In this document: positions 18,354-28,143 of the stretch, piece after piece
Numbering within the stretch: position 1 is the stretch's first letter
Layout of the letters: every line of letters begins with the position of its first letter
Program-made: the position numbers and the translations under genes
Notes under the pieces: model-generated
Databases searched by the model: none
What the model saw: only the letters and a program-made list of their open reading frames with translations
What the model was told of the DNA's origin: nothing
NCBI GenBank assembly: GCA_003667245.1
Contig: RCNN01000119.1
Span: 1 to 52,648 of the forward strand
Reading direction: 5' to 3'
Origin: Heterostelium multicystogenum
Taxonomy: Eukaryota > Evosea > Eumycetozoa > Acytosteliales > Acytosteliaceae
Length of the DNA: 52,648 nucleotides

Positions 18354-19798
18354 CTAGTTGGAATGAAAACGCCGGTTCAACGCGATCCGCTTGGCCTCCA
18401 CTGCCCGCAGGTGTTGGTGGTGACGGCGCCACAGCAACAGCACGATGATCAGCACCAGCACCACCAGGCCACCGCCCCACAGCAGGTACGGCATGGCCGT
18501 GATCAACAACGGCGCATCCCCACCGCGACGCAGGCTGGTGACTTCTTCGGAACTGACGCTCAGCGTCGGGTTGCCGAAGGTGTGCAGGCTGTAGTTGGCG
18601 ATGGCGGCGATTTGCGCGTCGTTCAGGTCACCGCCCAGGGCCGGCATGCTCACGGCGCCGTCGGCACCTTTGCGGTCGATGCCCGCGATGATCGCCATCA
18701 CCAGGTTGTTGGCCTGGTTGCCGTTGAGCGCGGTGTTGAGGCTCAGGGACGGGTAGAACTTGTCAGCCGAGCCCTGGCCATCGCGGCCGTGGCAGCTGGA
18801 GCAGGCCGAGTTGTAGAGGCGTGCGCCATCCAGTCCGGTGGCGTCGGCCAGTGAGGCTTGATCGCCCTGGCCGGTTTCCAGGGTGCTCATGTCCACCGGC
18901 TTGACGTCACGCACCACCCGCTCGGTTTGCCCGGGATCGCGGAATCGGCGGCACGCTGTGCAGGTAGGTGGCCATGGCATGCAGGTCGCTGTCGCTGAGG
19001 TAGCGGAAGCTGTTTTCCACGGCTTCGGCCATGCCGCCCGCGGCTTGGGCCTTGTCGGCGAGGTGACCGTTTTTCAGGAAGTTGACCAGGTCATCTTCGC
19101 TCCAGTCCCCCAGCCCGCTGACCTTGTCGGAGGTGATGTTGGGCGCGACCCAGCCACCCAGTTTCGCACCGGCCAGGTACTGGCTGTTGTCCTCGGCCAT
19201 CAAGGCATTACGCGGGGTGTGGCAGGCGCCGCAGTGGGCGAGGTTGTCCACCAGGTACTGGCCACGGCTGGTCTGTTCGGTGGCGCCGGGCTTGGGCACG
19301 AAACCCTGGCTGTCGAGGAACACCAAGTTCCAGCCGAACATCAGTTGGCGGATGTTGAACGGGAAACGCCAGGTGCGTTTCCGGCACTGGCTGGTCCACG
19401 GCTTTGACGCCCTGTTGCAGGTACACATACAAGGCGTGGATGTCGTCATCGCTCATGCCCTGGTAAGAGGTGTAGGGCATCGCCGGGTACAGGTGCTGGC
19501 CCTTGGCGTTGATGCCTTTGCGCAAGGCGTCCGCCAGTTGCTGCTCGGTGTAGTCGCCGATGCCGTAGGCCTTGGACGGGGTGATGTTGCTGGAGATGAT
19601 CTTGCCCATGGGCGAGTCGATCACATACCCGCCGGCCAGCGGCGCGCCGCCATTCTCGGCGGTACGGTGGCAGGCTTCGCAATCGCCGGCACGGGCGACA
19701 TAGGCGCCCTTCTCGATCAGCGCGGCGGTGTCTTCAGCGGCAAACACCGGCAACGCGGTGAGCAGCAAGGCCAGCAATGGAAATTTAAGCAATCCCAT
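18354..19798 (-). CDS. Triheme cytochrome c subunit of membrane dehydrogenase, frameshifted
   Basis: Membrane-anchored cytochrome c that passes electrons from the periplasmic dehydrogenase to ubiquinone. Three CXXCH sites are visible: CEACH (about residue 43), CGACH and CSSCH. Family segments are GGYVIDSPMGKIISSNITPS, YPAMPYTSYQGMSDDDIHAL, KLGGWVAPNITSDK and GMAEAVENSFRYLSDSDLHA. A C-terminal membrane helix (AMPYLLWGGGLVVLVLIIVLLLW, shown in part) is followed by RRHHQ. The signal peptide is at the start. Frame changes lie near 19385 and 18945; length is about 480 residues. The gene follows the GMC subunit by a few bases and ends just before a strong terminator. Confidence 0.87.
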
Positions 19799-19801
19799 GA
19801 C

Positions 19802-21393
19802 CTAGACCTCCCGCGCAATGATGTCGGCCATACGGATACTCAGCGCCACGCCGGCCAGGGTCGGGTTGATGGTGCCGGAGGCCGGTATCACCCCGGTGGT
19901 GGCGAGAAACAGGTTGGCGTGGTCGTGGGTGCGGCACTCGTGGTTGACCACCGAATCCTTGGGGTTGGCGCCCATGATCACGGTGCCCATCAGGTGGTCG
20001 CGGTTCTGGTAGCCGGTGTTGTCTTCCACCACCGTGCCGCCCATCAGTTGCACGAAGTGCGCATAGTCTTCAGTGACGCCGGCCTTGGCCGCCTTCACGT
20101 AGTCGCCCACCTCGTAGTTGACCACCAGCATCGGAATGCCCAGGGCGTCCTTGCGGGTGCGGCTCGGGCGCACGGTGTTGGTCTGCAATGGCAGGGTTTC
20201 ATACACGGTAGAGACGTCGACCCAACGCGCCGCATCGTGGCGGATGCGTTCGTCCAGCTCCTTGCCGTACACGCCCTGGGCGATCAGCCGCTTGGCCACG
20301 GCAATGTTCGGCACGTTGTTGGAGATCGAGTGTTTGACCGAGGCCCGCTCCTTGCGGAACTCGCCGTCGCGGCGGTTGAAAATCCCGCCCTGCTGCACCG
20401 CGCCGCGTCCCGGCCACAACGGCTCGTCGGCGATAAATTGCAGGCCCTGGCCGGTGTGATCCATCAGGTTGCGACCGACCTGGTCGGAGGAGTTGGCCAC
20501 CTCGGAAATCAGCAGCAGCTTGGGGGTTTCCAGGCCGTGGGCGGCAACGATGAAGTACTTGGCAGTGAGCCGCACATCAGCGCCGGTGGAGCTGCGGTAA
20601 TGGATCGCGACGATCTTGTCGTCCGCGCCTTTTTCCAGCTTGTAGGCGGTGGCGTCGGTGATCAGCTTGGCGCCGGCCTGTTCCGCATGGCGGGCGTGCA
20701 CGTCGCCGCTGTACATCGCGCCGATGGGGCAGACCGGCATGCAGTTGTTGTTGCCGCTGCACGCCGGGCGCCCGTCGTAGGGTTCAGTGGCACGGCCATT
20801 GGGCTCATGGATAAAGTGATACCCCGCCGGTGCCATGCGTTCGCGCAGGCGCTGGAACAGGTAGGTATCACCTTCCGGCGCCATCGGGTACGGGCTTGAG
20901 CGTGGCGGGAACGCGCGCCGCCGCCCTGCCCGCTCTGGTCCTGGGTGTCACTGCCGCATACGCCCAGGGCAATTTCCGCACGCACGTAATAGGGTTCCAG
21001 CTCGCTGTATTCCAGCGGCCAGTCGCGACCTACGCCGTAGAGCGTCTTGAGTTTCATATCGTTGGGCAAGTAACGCCAGCACGCTGCTGCCCAGTGCCAG
21101 GTGGTACCGCCCACCAGTTTCAACATGCCGGGGCGAAACTCGAAAGAACCGGTGTTCTCGATGTATTGCTCATCGTAAGAATGATGGGCCCACGGTTCAT
21201 TCGGATAGGGTGAGTTGTAATTGCCCTTGTTCGACGAATTACGGAAGTTCTCGACTATCTTCCAGCGGGGAATATGTTCACCGGCTTCCAGAATAATCAC
21301 TGACTTGCCGTGCCTGGCCAATTCAAATGCTGCGTTACTGCCTAATGCGCCGGAGCCAACCACAATGACATCGGCGTCAAAATCCTGATTCAT
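19802..21393 (-). CDS. GMC-family FAD dehydrogenase catalytic subunit with Fe-S motif, frameshifted
   Basis: Catalytic flavoprotein of about 531 residues. The FAD fold starts VIVVGSGALGSNAAFELARHGKS (GxGxxG), then ILEAGEHIP and KLVGGTTWHWAAACWRYLP. The motif CSGNNNCMPVC has cysteines spaced C-X5-C-X3-C, the arrangement that binds a 3Fe-4S cluster in FAD-dependent glucose and fructose dehydrogenases. The C-terminal GMC block is TTGVIPASGTINPTLAGVAL. There is no signal peptide, so it should be exported with its Tat-bearing small subunit. One frame change lies near 20900. The ATG at 21393 has AAGG upstream. Substrate (gluconate, sorbitol or another polyol/sugar acid) cannot be set from sequence alone. 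Confidence 0.88.
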
Positions 21394-21407
21394 AAAAGTG
21401 CCTTGTC

Positions 21408-21945
21408 TTAGTCGTTGGCCAGCGTGGCCGGAGGATTGACCCAGTAATTGGTTTTTCCCCGGGAGTACGTCGGGATCACCGTGGCGTCCGCGGTCGGCGC
21501 ATAGGCCAGGGCGCCGGTGAAGGTGACCAGGCGCGTGCCGTCGGTGGCGCGCAGGGACACCGGCGTGCCGGTGTAGCCCAGGTGCCAGGCGGAGACGATT
21601 TTCTGCGTCGTGTCCTTTATCACCGGGTCGGCGTAGAACGGGCTGCCGGACAACTGGCCGACATTGCGCAAGTGATGCTGGCCAACCTTGCTCCACAAGG
21701 CTTTGATCTTCTCGGGGAATGCAGGGTCGTTCCGGGTGCACTGGGCCAGGATGCGCAAGGACAAGGCGGCATCCAGGTTCGAGCGTTCGAGGAGGAACAT
21801 CGACAGTTGGCGGAAGGATTCAATGTCGTCGCTGGCGGCGCTGCTGACTTCCTGCGCCAGCGCGGCACCTGCCCACAGCGGGGCAAACAGGCCAGCACCG
21901 GTCCAAGGCTGCGCCTGAATACAGGAGTTTTCTTCGGGTTATCAC
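21408..21945 (-). CDS. Small subunit of GMC dehydrogenase (sorbitol/gluconate type) with Tat signal, frameshifted
   Basis: Accessory subunit of about 179 residues. I choose the GTG at 21945 because AGGAGAT lies 5-8 bases upstream and the frame opens ITRRKLLYSGAAL, a twin-arginine signal. Rejoined over a shift near 21900 it continues LFAPLWAGAALAQEVSSAAS. The mature part has FRQLSMFLLERSNLDAALSL, SPFYADPVIKDTTQKIVSAW, HLGYTGTP and TYSRGKTNYWVNPPA, resembling the FAD-SLDH small-subunit family. It would carry the FAD subunit through the Tat pore. The order small subunit, GMC, cytochrome c matches known heterotrimeric membrane dehydrogenases. Confidence 0.83.
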
Positions 21946-22201
21946 GGGATATCTCCTCATGAGTCGAACAACTATCGGCGCACGGGCCTAGTTCGACTTC
22001 ACTGCAAAAGGCTGAGTACTTCGTTCACGGAGGTTGAACGGACTTTAAGAGCCCTTTTTATAACTGCCAGGAGAACGCCAAGCTGTCGTGCAGCTTGTTA
22101 ATGATGAGAATGAGCAACAACGCGACCGTCTATAACAGCCGCTTAAACACCGTACAGCAATTTATCCTGCAATAACATGAAACATCCATTTGGATGTTTG
22201 C

Positions 22202-23561
22202 TCAGTTGTGCAGGTAATCCGCGAGGGGATACTTCGCGCACAAGGCTTGAGCCTGCAAGCGCAGGGATTCCTGTGCATTCGGATCCAGGGTGAACTTGTG
22301 CTCGTTGAGGGGCGTGACCGCATCGAGTACCCGGCACACCAGTTCGACGACCTGCCGACATCCATCGGCGTCGAACTGGCGTTGCGCCAGGGAGCCGGTG
22401 CCGATACACAACCCGCCAGCGACGAATGATGGTCGCGTCTCTCCCGGTGCGCGATGCTTGTCCACGATGATGCCGCACTGCTCCAGCGCCGCCTGGGCGA
22501 TGGCGCCGGTGATGCCGCCACGCAAGCGAATCAGCACCGAGTGGTTTTCACTGCGCCCCGCCCACCACCTCGTAGTCACAGGCCTGGAACGCGCTGGCCA
22601 GTTCGTCGGCCGTTGGTGCGAATACGCGCCATCCAGGCGTCGAAATCCGCGGACATGGCGTAGCCGAACGCCGCCGCCTTTGCCGCGATCATGTTGAAGG
22701 CCGGTGCGCCCTGCATTCGTGGGAACACGGCTTGATCGAGGAGCCGGCTGAAGCTGGTCTTAAGGCCCGGCACCTTGGTTTCGGCGTCGCGACCGGAAAG
22801 GATCAGGCCGCCACGCGGGCCGCCCAGTTGTTTATGGGTTGCACAGCGTAGTGACGTGGGCTGCGTCGATCGGGCTCGGATGGCGCCCGGTGGCGACCAG
22901 GCCGGCGATGGTCGAAATGTCCGCCAGCAGGATCGACCCGGCTTCGTCGGCAATCCCACGCAAGCGCGCGAAATCAATGGTGTGCGAGTAGGCCGTCGCC
23001 CCGCAGATGATCACGCGCGGGCGATGGGCCAGCGCCAGTGTGCGCACCTGGTCGTAGTCGATAACACCCTTGGAGGTAGTGCCGTACCGGAGCGCCTTGT
23101 AGTTCGCGCCGGTGAACGCGACGGGGCTGGCGTGGCTCAGATGCCCGCCGTGATCGGGGGCCATGCCGAGCACCGGTGTCTCCCGGCTCCAGCAAGGCCG
23201 CCAGTACCTGATAGTTGGCAGTCGACCCCGAGTGTGATTGCACACCGGCGTATTGCGCACCGAACAGCTCACGCGCTCGGCGCACAGCCAGGGCTTCGAC
23301 CCGGTCGGCATTCTCGCAGCCGGCGTGATGACGCCAGCCGGGCGTGCCCTCGGCGGTCACGTTGACCAGCAACGAGGGCGGACGCCGCCAGGATATTCGG
23401 CCTCACTGCGCAGGACGAAGCGGCCAGCGACAGCGTCTGGTGTTGGCGCGTGACTTCCGCATCCAGCAACCCTGCCAGCTCCGCGTCTTCTGCCCGTAGA
23501 TCCGCCAGCCCTCGTTGCAGCAGGTCGGCCTGGTGGGTAAGTGGTGCGTGTCGACTGCCAT
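22202..23561 (-). CDS. Divergent serine hydroxymethyltransferase-like PLP enzyme, frameshifted
   Basis: PLP enzyme of the SHMT fold, about 453 residues when rejoined. Conserved SHMT blocks are [51 protein letters not shown] (PLP lysine after TH) and AFNMIAAKA. Several substrate-site positions differ from E. coli GlyA: the Tyr-Tyr of GKRYYGGC is His-His (GWRHHAGC), the His of DMAHVAG is Thr (DISTIAG), and the carboxylate-binding Arg of SGIRVGT is Cys (GGLCIGT). I infer a changed substrate. The ATG at 23561 has AAGGAA upstream. About six frame changes are needed. It diverges from the XRE regulator gene. Confidence 0.82.
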
Positions 23562-23627
23562 TGTCCTGTGTTCCTTCCCTGAAAATCCCGTGCGGCCTTT
23601 CCGTTGGGCGCAGGGCAATTAAGCAGA

Positions 23628-23641
23628 AAAATGAACATTTT
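23628..23641. promoter_or_regulatory. Operator-like inverted repeat between SHMT-like and regulator genes
   Basis: AAAATG-AA-CATTTT is a perfect 6-bp inverted repeat in the AT-rich part of the 281-base divergent spacer. It lies 67 bases from the SHMT-like start. Autoregulation by the adjacent XRE protein is inferred from position only. Confidence 0.4.
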
Positions 23642-23842
23642 CCAAATTAAATGATTCTTTTTGGCCGCACCACAGGGGGACAAAACGCGGTTTTTCCTGG
23701 CTGGATGATGGCCAATCGCCAAAAAACTGATCACGGTCTTTATTCTGTGGCAGGCGCATGCAACACTTCGCGCCGCGGCGAAGCACGCACCCCCAGCGCA
23801 ACATGGACCGCTCTGTGTAGAACATAAGGAAGTGGTGGGCAT

Positions 23843-24573
23843 TTGATTTCACAGAAAAGAACGCACCGAGTATTTGAAGAGCAATATCAAATACCTGATC
23901 AAGAGCCGCGGAGAGACGCAGCTGTCGTTGTGCAACGCGGCCGGCCTGACCAGAACCACGATCTACAACATTCTGGAAGGCAAGGTCGTTAACGTACAGC
24001 AGTCCCACCATCCGCAAGATCTCGGATTTCTTCGGCGTTTCCTATGAAGAAATCGAGACCCTCGACTTCGAAGAAAAAGAGATCATCGACAGCAGTATTT
24101 CCCCCCAGGGCAACATGAACCCTGCTGCCGTGCCGATCATCAAGCAAAGCCAGTCATGGCGAGCATGGACAAGCGCATTGGCGAACTCGCACGCTGTACC
24201 CGCTGACCTACTACTTCGGCACTTCCTACAACTTGATAGCCGTGCTGCTGGAAACATGCGATTGCCGGCGTCAACGAGCCGGGCGATTTGTTGATCGTGC
24301 AGAAAGGGACGTCGAGCGACGACAAGGAAAAGTTGGTGTACGACAGGGCTCAGCAAAAAACTATTTATCACGGATCAAGCGTAGATCGTTGTCAGCTCGA
24401 GATCGTATCTGGTTGTGGTGGGGAGATATCATCGAGGGAGCGCTTCAATGACAACGTATTGAGCACGAAGTCGAAAACAGCAAATACAAGTTGCTGGGGG
24501 TTCGAGAATGGACAAGAGCCTGGCGGTGATCATGGTGATCGCCACGGGCAAGATCATTCGCGATAAAAGCTGA
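23843..24573 (+). CDS. XRE-type HTH transcriptional regulator, heavily frameshifted
   Basis: DNA-binding regulator of about 240 residues. The N-terminal HTH reads LKSNIKYLIKSRGETQLSLC, NAAGLTRTTIYNILEGK and TIRKISDFFGVSYEEIETLD, a clear Cro/C1-type fold. The C-terminal half (INEPGDLLIVQKG-like stretch in GVNEPGDLLIVQKGTSSDD, then GEII, ending SLAVIMVIATGKIIRDKS) resembles the beta-rich LexA/S24-like half of repressors, but I see no convincing Ser-Lys dyad. The TTG at 23843 with AAGGAAG upstream is the best start if one A of AAAA near 23857 is surplus. At least six frame changes occur. It diverges from the SHMT-like gene and precedes the transporter on the same strand. Confidence 0.68.
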
Positions 24574-24632
24574 GCGAAGTGCTGAACAGCGAAAATCATG
24601 GACAATTTTAAACAAAATGGGAAGTCAAGAAC

Positions 24633-25363
24633 ATGTACAAGAAGTTCTACTCACAGGGAGGAGCGCTGACCGCTGTACGACCTCAACGACCGCAACGAGA
24701 ACTCATGGATGATTTACACATCTGAACCTGCTGCTCTTTACGTTCTATATCTTCACCAGCATCGCCGCGACCAAACCTATCTACCTGGAGTCGCTGGGCA
24801 TTATCGTCACGCCCGGCACGTTCCTTTACCCGCTGACGTTTCTGATCGTGGACTTGCTCAACGAACAGTTCGGCCTGCGGCTGGCGAGACGGGCCATCCT
24901 GTTTGCGTTTGCCAGTAACGCGATGATCATCATCCTGCTCTACGGCTCGACCTTCCTCCCCGGTTTGCCAGGCTGGAAGCTCGACGGGCCTTACAACGAC
25001 GTGATCATCCAGGTGTCGTCGGTGCTCATCGCCTCTTCGGTTTCGTTCCTGGTGTCGGAGAACATCAACTCGTACCTGCTGTGCAAGATCAAGGAGCTGA
25101 CCAATTCCAGGTACCTGTTTCCTGCGGATTTCCTGAGTACGTTCTTCGCGGTGATCATCGACAGTTTCCTGTTCTGCTTCATCGCGTTCTACGGTGCCAT
25201 GCAGACCAGCGACATCCTGAACATGATCTACGTGCAGATCGCGATCAAGGTTTGCTTTGCCTTCTTCAACATCCTGCCGGCCTATGGCGCCCGCTCGCTG
25301 TTCAAGCGCTACACATCACGGGCGATACCCAGGCCCAACCGCACGCCAGTTGATGATCGCTGA
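24633..25363 (+). CDS. VUT-family queuosine-precursor transporter, frameshifted
   Basis: Inner-membrane protein of about 243 residues of the YhhQ/VUT family, known to import preQ0 or preQ1. Segments: [40 protein letters not shown] (the family hallmark FPxTyxxxDxxxExYG-like block), [40 protein letters not shown] and [19 protein letters not shown]. The ATG at 24633 has GGGAAG upstream. Frame changes lie near 24672 and 24722; the rest is intact. The gene stands between the XRE regulator (60 bases upstream) and the convergent queC, which supports a 7-deazaguanine substrate. Confidence 0.87.
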
Positions 25364-25364
25364 T

Positions 25365-25471
25365 GATCGTTCCCACGCTCTGCGTGGGAATGCCGCGTTG
25401 GACGCTCCGCGTCCGCCTTTGTGACGCGGAGCGGCACGGGATGCGTTCCCACGCGGAGCGTGGGAACGATC
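25365..25471. repeat. Inverted-repeat element, CACGCTCTGCGTGG type (second copy)
   Basis: Opens with GATCGTTCCCACGCTCTGCG, directly after the transporter stop, and closes with its complement GAGCGTGGGAACGATC. The inner arms read GACGCTCCGCGTC and GACGCGGAGC. It is shorter than the copy at 9225-9358 and fills the space between two convergent genes, where it may end both transcripts. Confidence 0.85.
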
Positions 25472-25475
25472 GACA

Positions 25476-26171
25476 TCACGCCAGTTTGCTTTTCAGGCTC
25501 TGCATGACGGCTGCCTTGTTTTCGAGGTAGTCGTTCAGGCCACGTGCGCGAAGGTTGCACGCGTCGCAGTTGCCACAACCCGTACCGATAATGGCCGTTG
25601 TAGCAGGTCAGGGTCTGGTTGCGGATCAGGTCCAGCTGCTGGTGATCGTCCGCCAGGGCCCAGGTCTCGGCCTTGTTTCAGCCACATCAACGGCGTTTCC
25701 AGGCGCACGTCGTATTCCATGCCCAGTTGCAGCGCTTTGTTCAGCGCCTTGACGAACTCGTCCCGGCAATCGGGATAGCCGGAGAAGTCGGTTTCACACA
25801 CCCCGGTGATCACCGTCTCCGCCTTGACCTGGTAGGCCGTAGATCGCCGCGAGGGTCAGAAACAGAATGTTCCTGCCAGGCACGAAGGTGCTCGGCAAAC
25901 TCTCGCCCGAGCTGTTCACCGTGGGTACCGAATGTTGTCGCGGGTCAGGCTGCTGATGGCCAGCTCGTTCAACAGCGACACGTCCATCACTTTGTGAACG
26001 GTGGCGCCCAGCTGTTTGGCGAGTTTCTGTGCGACTTCGATTTCCGCCACATGGCGCTGGCCATAATCGAAGGTAATGCAGTGCACCTCGTCATACAGCG
26101 CCAGTGCCTGGATCAGGCAGGTGGTCGAATCCTGCCCACCACTGAATACGATAACGGCTTTTTTTACTCAT
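25476..26171 (-). CDS. queC: 7-cyano-7-deazaguanine synthase QueC, frameshifted
   Basis: QueC makes preQ0 from 7-carboxy-7-deazaguanine, ATP and ammonia. The rejoined protein of about 231 residues has the PP-loop [17 protein letters not shown], then [62 protein letters not shown] and the zinc cluster CGNCDAC. It resembles E. coli QueC more than the QueC usually found beside tol-pal in pseudomonads, as judged from remembered sequences. The ATG at 26171 has AGGA upstream. About seven frame changes occur. It faces the VUT transporter across an inverted-repeat element. All catalytic motifs are present, so activity is likely if the indels are technical. Confidence 0.9.
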
Positions 26172-26223
26172 CACGCTGCTTCCTGCATTTGTAAGATTTG
26201 GCATAGTTTAAAGGCCCCTCAAT

Positions 26224-26260
26224 AAAAAACCCCGCGCTTCTTTCGAAGGCGGGGTTTTTT
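26224..26260. terminator. Bidirectional terminator after cyoE
   Basis: A-run plus CCCCGC pairs with GCGGGG plus T-run around a 13-base loop, with T-tracts on both strands. It ends the cyo operon on the minus strand and lies just upstream of queC, insulating queC from cyo read-through. Confidence 0.9.
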
Positions 26261-26283
26261 ACTGCTCGATCACTCAGTGAGCG

Positions 26284-27165
26284 TTACGTCAGCAGCAACT
26301 CTTTCGGCACCTGGAAATCCAGGGACATCATCACGCTCAAGGCGGTGATGGTGAAGATTCGAGAAGACGAACAGCTTGCGTGCCCAGACGGTGTCATCCA
26401 CCGCCTTGTAGCCGGTCCAGGCCATGTACAACCAGTACATGCCCATGGCGGCGGCAACGGCGAGGTAGCTCATGCCGGCGTAGCCACTGAAGGTCAACAT
26501 CAAGGTCGCCACGAGGAAGGCCAGGATGTAGAGCAGGATGTGTTTCTTGGCGACCTTGATGCCACGCTTGACCGGAAGAACCGGAATCGAGGCAGCCAGG
26601 TAGTCATTGAAGCGGAAGATCGCGATGGCATAGGAGTGCGGCATCTGCCACAGGCTGAACATCACCAGTAGCACCAACGCGGCCATGTCGAAGCTATTGG
26701 TCACAGCCACATAACCAATCACCGGCGGCATCGCCCCCGACAGACTGCCCACCAGCGTGCCGTGAAACCGACTTGCGCTTGAGGTACAGGCTGTAGAAGC
26801 CGACGTAGATGACAAAGCCGATCACGGCAAACAGCGCCGCCAGCGGGTTGGCCACCTTGTACAGCAACACCACGCCGGCGATACCCAGGATGGTCGCGAA
26901 GATCAGTGCCAGTTTCAGGGAGATAAGGCCCTGGACCAGCACACGATTCTTGGTGCGTTCCATCTTGATGTCGATATCGCGGTCGATGCAGTTGTTGAAT
27001 ACACAACCGGAAGCTACCACCAGGGACGTGCCGATCATCGCAGCCAGGAAAAATGGCCAGATCGACATGCCCCTTGGAGGCCAGGAAGAAACCGCCTGCC
27101 ACAGAAAGCACGTTACCGAAAATGATCCCCGGTTTGGTGATTTGGATAAAGTGCTTAAGCGACAT
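26284..27165 (-). CDS. cyoE: Protoheme IX farnesyltransferase (heme O synthase), frameshifted
   Basis: Membrane prenyltransferase that adds a farnesyl group to heme b to give heme O for the quinol oxidase. The start is [20 protein letters not shown]. The catalytic Asp-rich motif is [20 protein letters not shown]. Further segments are [46 protein letters not shown] and [19 protein letters not shown]. Frame changes lie near 27070, 26768 and 26362; the rejoined end is VPKELLLT at 26284. Length of about 294 residues is normal. It is the last gene of cyoABCDE, 12 bases after cyoD, and ends near the terminator at 26224-26260. Confidence 0.93.
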
Positions 27166-27176
27166 CGGGTCTTACC

Positions 27177-27512
27177 TCACTTCGCCATCATGAACGTATG
27201 GATGCTGAACATGATCCATACCGACAGGCCAACCAGCAGGAGGATCACCAAACCTGCGAACACGAACGCAATCACGTTATCGCGCTGAGCCTTCGAGCGG
27301 TCCAGGTGCAGGAAGTACACCAGGTGAACCAGGACCTGGATCACCGCGAACGCCAGGACGATCATCAAGGTGATCGACTTCGGCAAGGTTGGGTACATCA
27401 CCAGGCCGAACGGGATCAGCGTCAGGATGACCGACAGGATGAAGCCAATGGCGTACGACTTGACGCTGCCGTGGCTGTCATCATGGCTGTCATGGGAATG
27501 TGCATTAGCCAT
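27177..27512 (-). CDS. cyoD: Cytochrome o ubiquinol oxidase subunit IV
   Basis: Intact 111-residue subunit IV of the bo3-type quinol oxidase. A His/Asp-rich start (ANAHSHDSHDDSHGS) is followed by three membrane helices: KSYAIGFILSVILTLIPFGL, ITLMIVLAFAVIQVLVHLVY and NVIAFVFAGLVILLLVGLSV. FLHLDRSKAQRDN between helices two and three is typical. The ATG at 27512 overlaps the cyoC stop (TAATG), so translation is coupled. It helps assemble and stabilise the oxidase core. Confidence 0.95.
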   Translation of the reverse strand: MANAHSHDSHDDSHGSVKSYAIGFILSVILTLIPFGLVMYPTLPKSITLMIVLAFAVIQVLVHLVYFLHLDRSKAQRDNVIAFVFAGLVILLLVGLSVWIMFSIHTFMMAK

Positions 27513-28140
27513 TACAGAGTCCCCATCAGGTAGACAACGGTGAAGACGCAGATCCAGACCACGTCCAGGAAGTGCCAGAACAGGCTCAGGCAGCTCAGGC
27601 GAGTCTTGTTGGTGTTGGTCAGGCCATGTTTGTTGACCTGATACATCATGGTCGCCATCCAGATCAGACCGGCAGTCACGTGCAGACCGTGGGTGCCTAC
27701 CAGCGTGAAGAACGCCGACAGGAAGCCGCTACGGTTGCGGGCCCGTAACCTTCGGAGATCAGCAGGTGGAACTCGTTGACCTCCATGCCGATGAAGCCCA
27801 GGCCGAACAGGAAGGTCAGTGCCAACCAGCTCAGGACGCCTTTCTTGCTGCCCTTGTAGAAGGCCAGCATGGCGAAGCCGTAGGTGATCGAGCTGAACAA
27901 CAGCAAGGCGGTTTCGCCGAGCACGTAAGGCAGTTCGAAGATGTCGTGGCCCGACGGGCCACCCGCTACGTTGTTTACCAGTACCGCGTACACCGCGAAG
28001 ATCGACGCAAACAAGATGCAGTCGGTCATCAGGTAGAGCCAGAAACCGAATACGGTCATTGGCCCCGAGTCGTGGTGATGGTCATCGTGCCCATGGTCAT
28101 CGACATGGGCGTGTCCAGCATTGGTCACTAAGTTCGACAT
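27512..28140 (-). CDS. cyoC: Cytochrome o ubiquinol oxidase subunit III, frameshifted
   Basis: Subunit III of the quinol oxidase, about 209 residues. A His/Asp-rich N-terminal arm ([17 protein letters not shown]) precedes five helices: [60 protein letters not shown] and, after a shift near 27735, [20 protein letters not shown] and [19 protein letters not shown]. The WHFLDVVWI block is a family signature. The stop overlaps the cyoD start and the ATG lies four bases after the cyoB stop. Confidence 0.93.
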
Positions 28141-28143
28141 GGT

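Noticed and set aside
19082..20899. 605-residue open frame on the plus strand
   Set aside because: It lies opposite the triheme cytochrome and GMC genes, which have clear motifs on the minus strand. The product is low-complexity.
24574..24632. Possible preQ1 riboswitch before the VUT transporter gene
   Set aside because: The 59-base gap lacks the C-rich loop and A-rich tail of known preQ1 aptamers. Control by the XRE protein is a simpler idea.
25476..26171. QueC as part of a Qat, CBASS type IV or dpd defence system
   Set aside because: No qatA/B/D, cyclase, Cap10-like or dpd genes are nearby, and the protein has the full set of ordinary QueC motifs.
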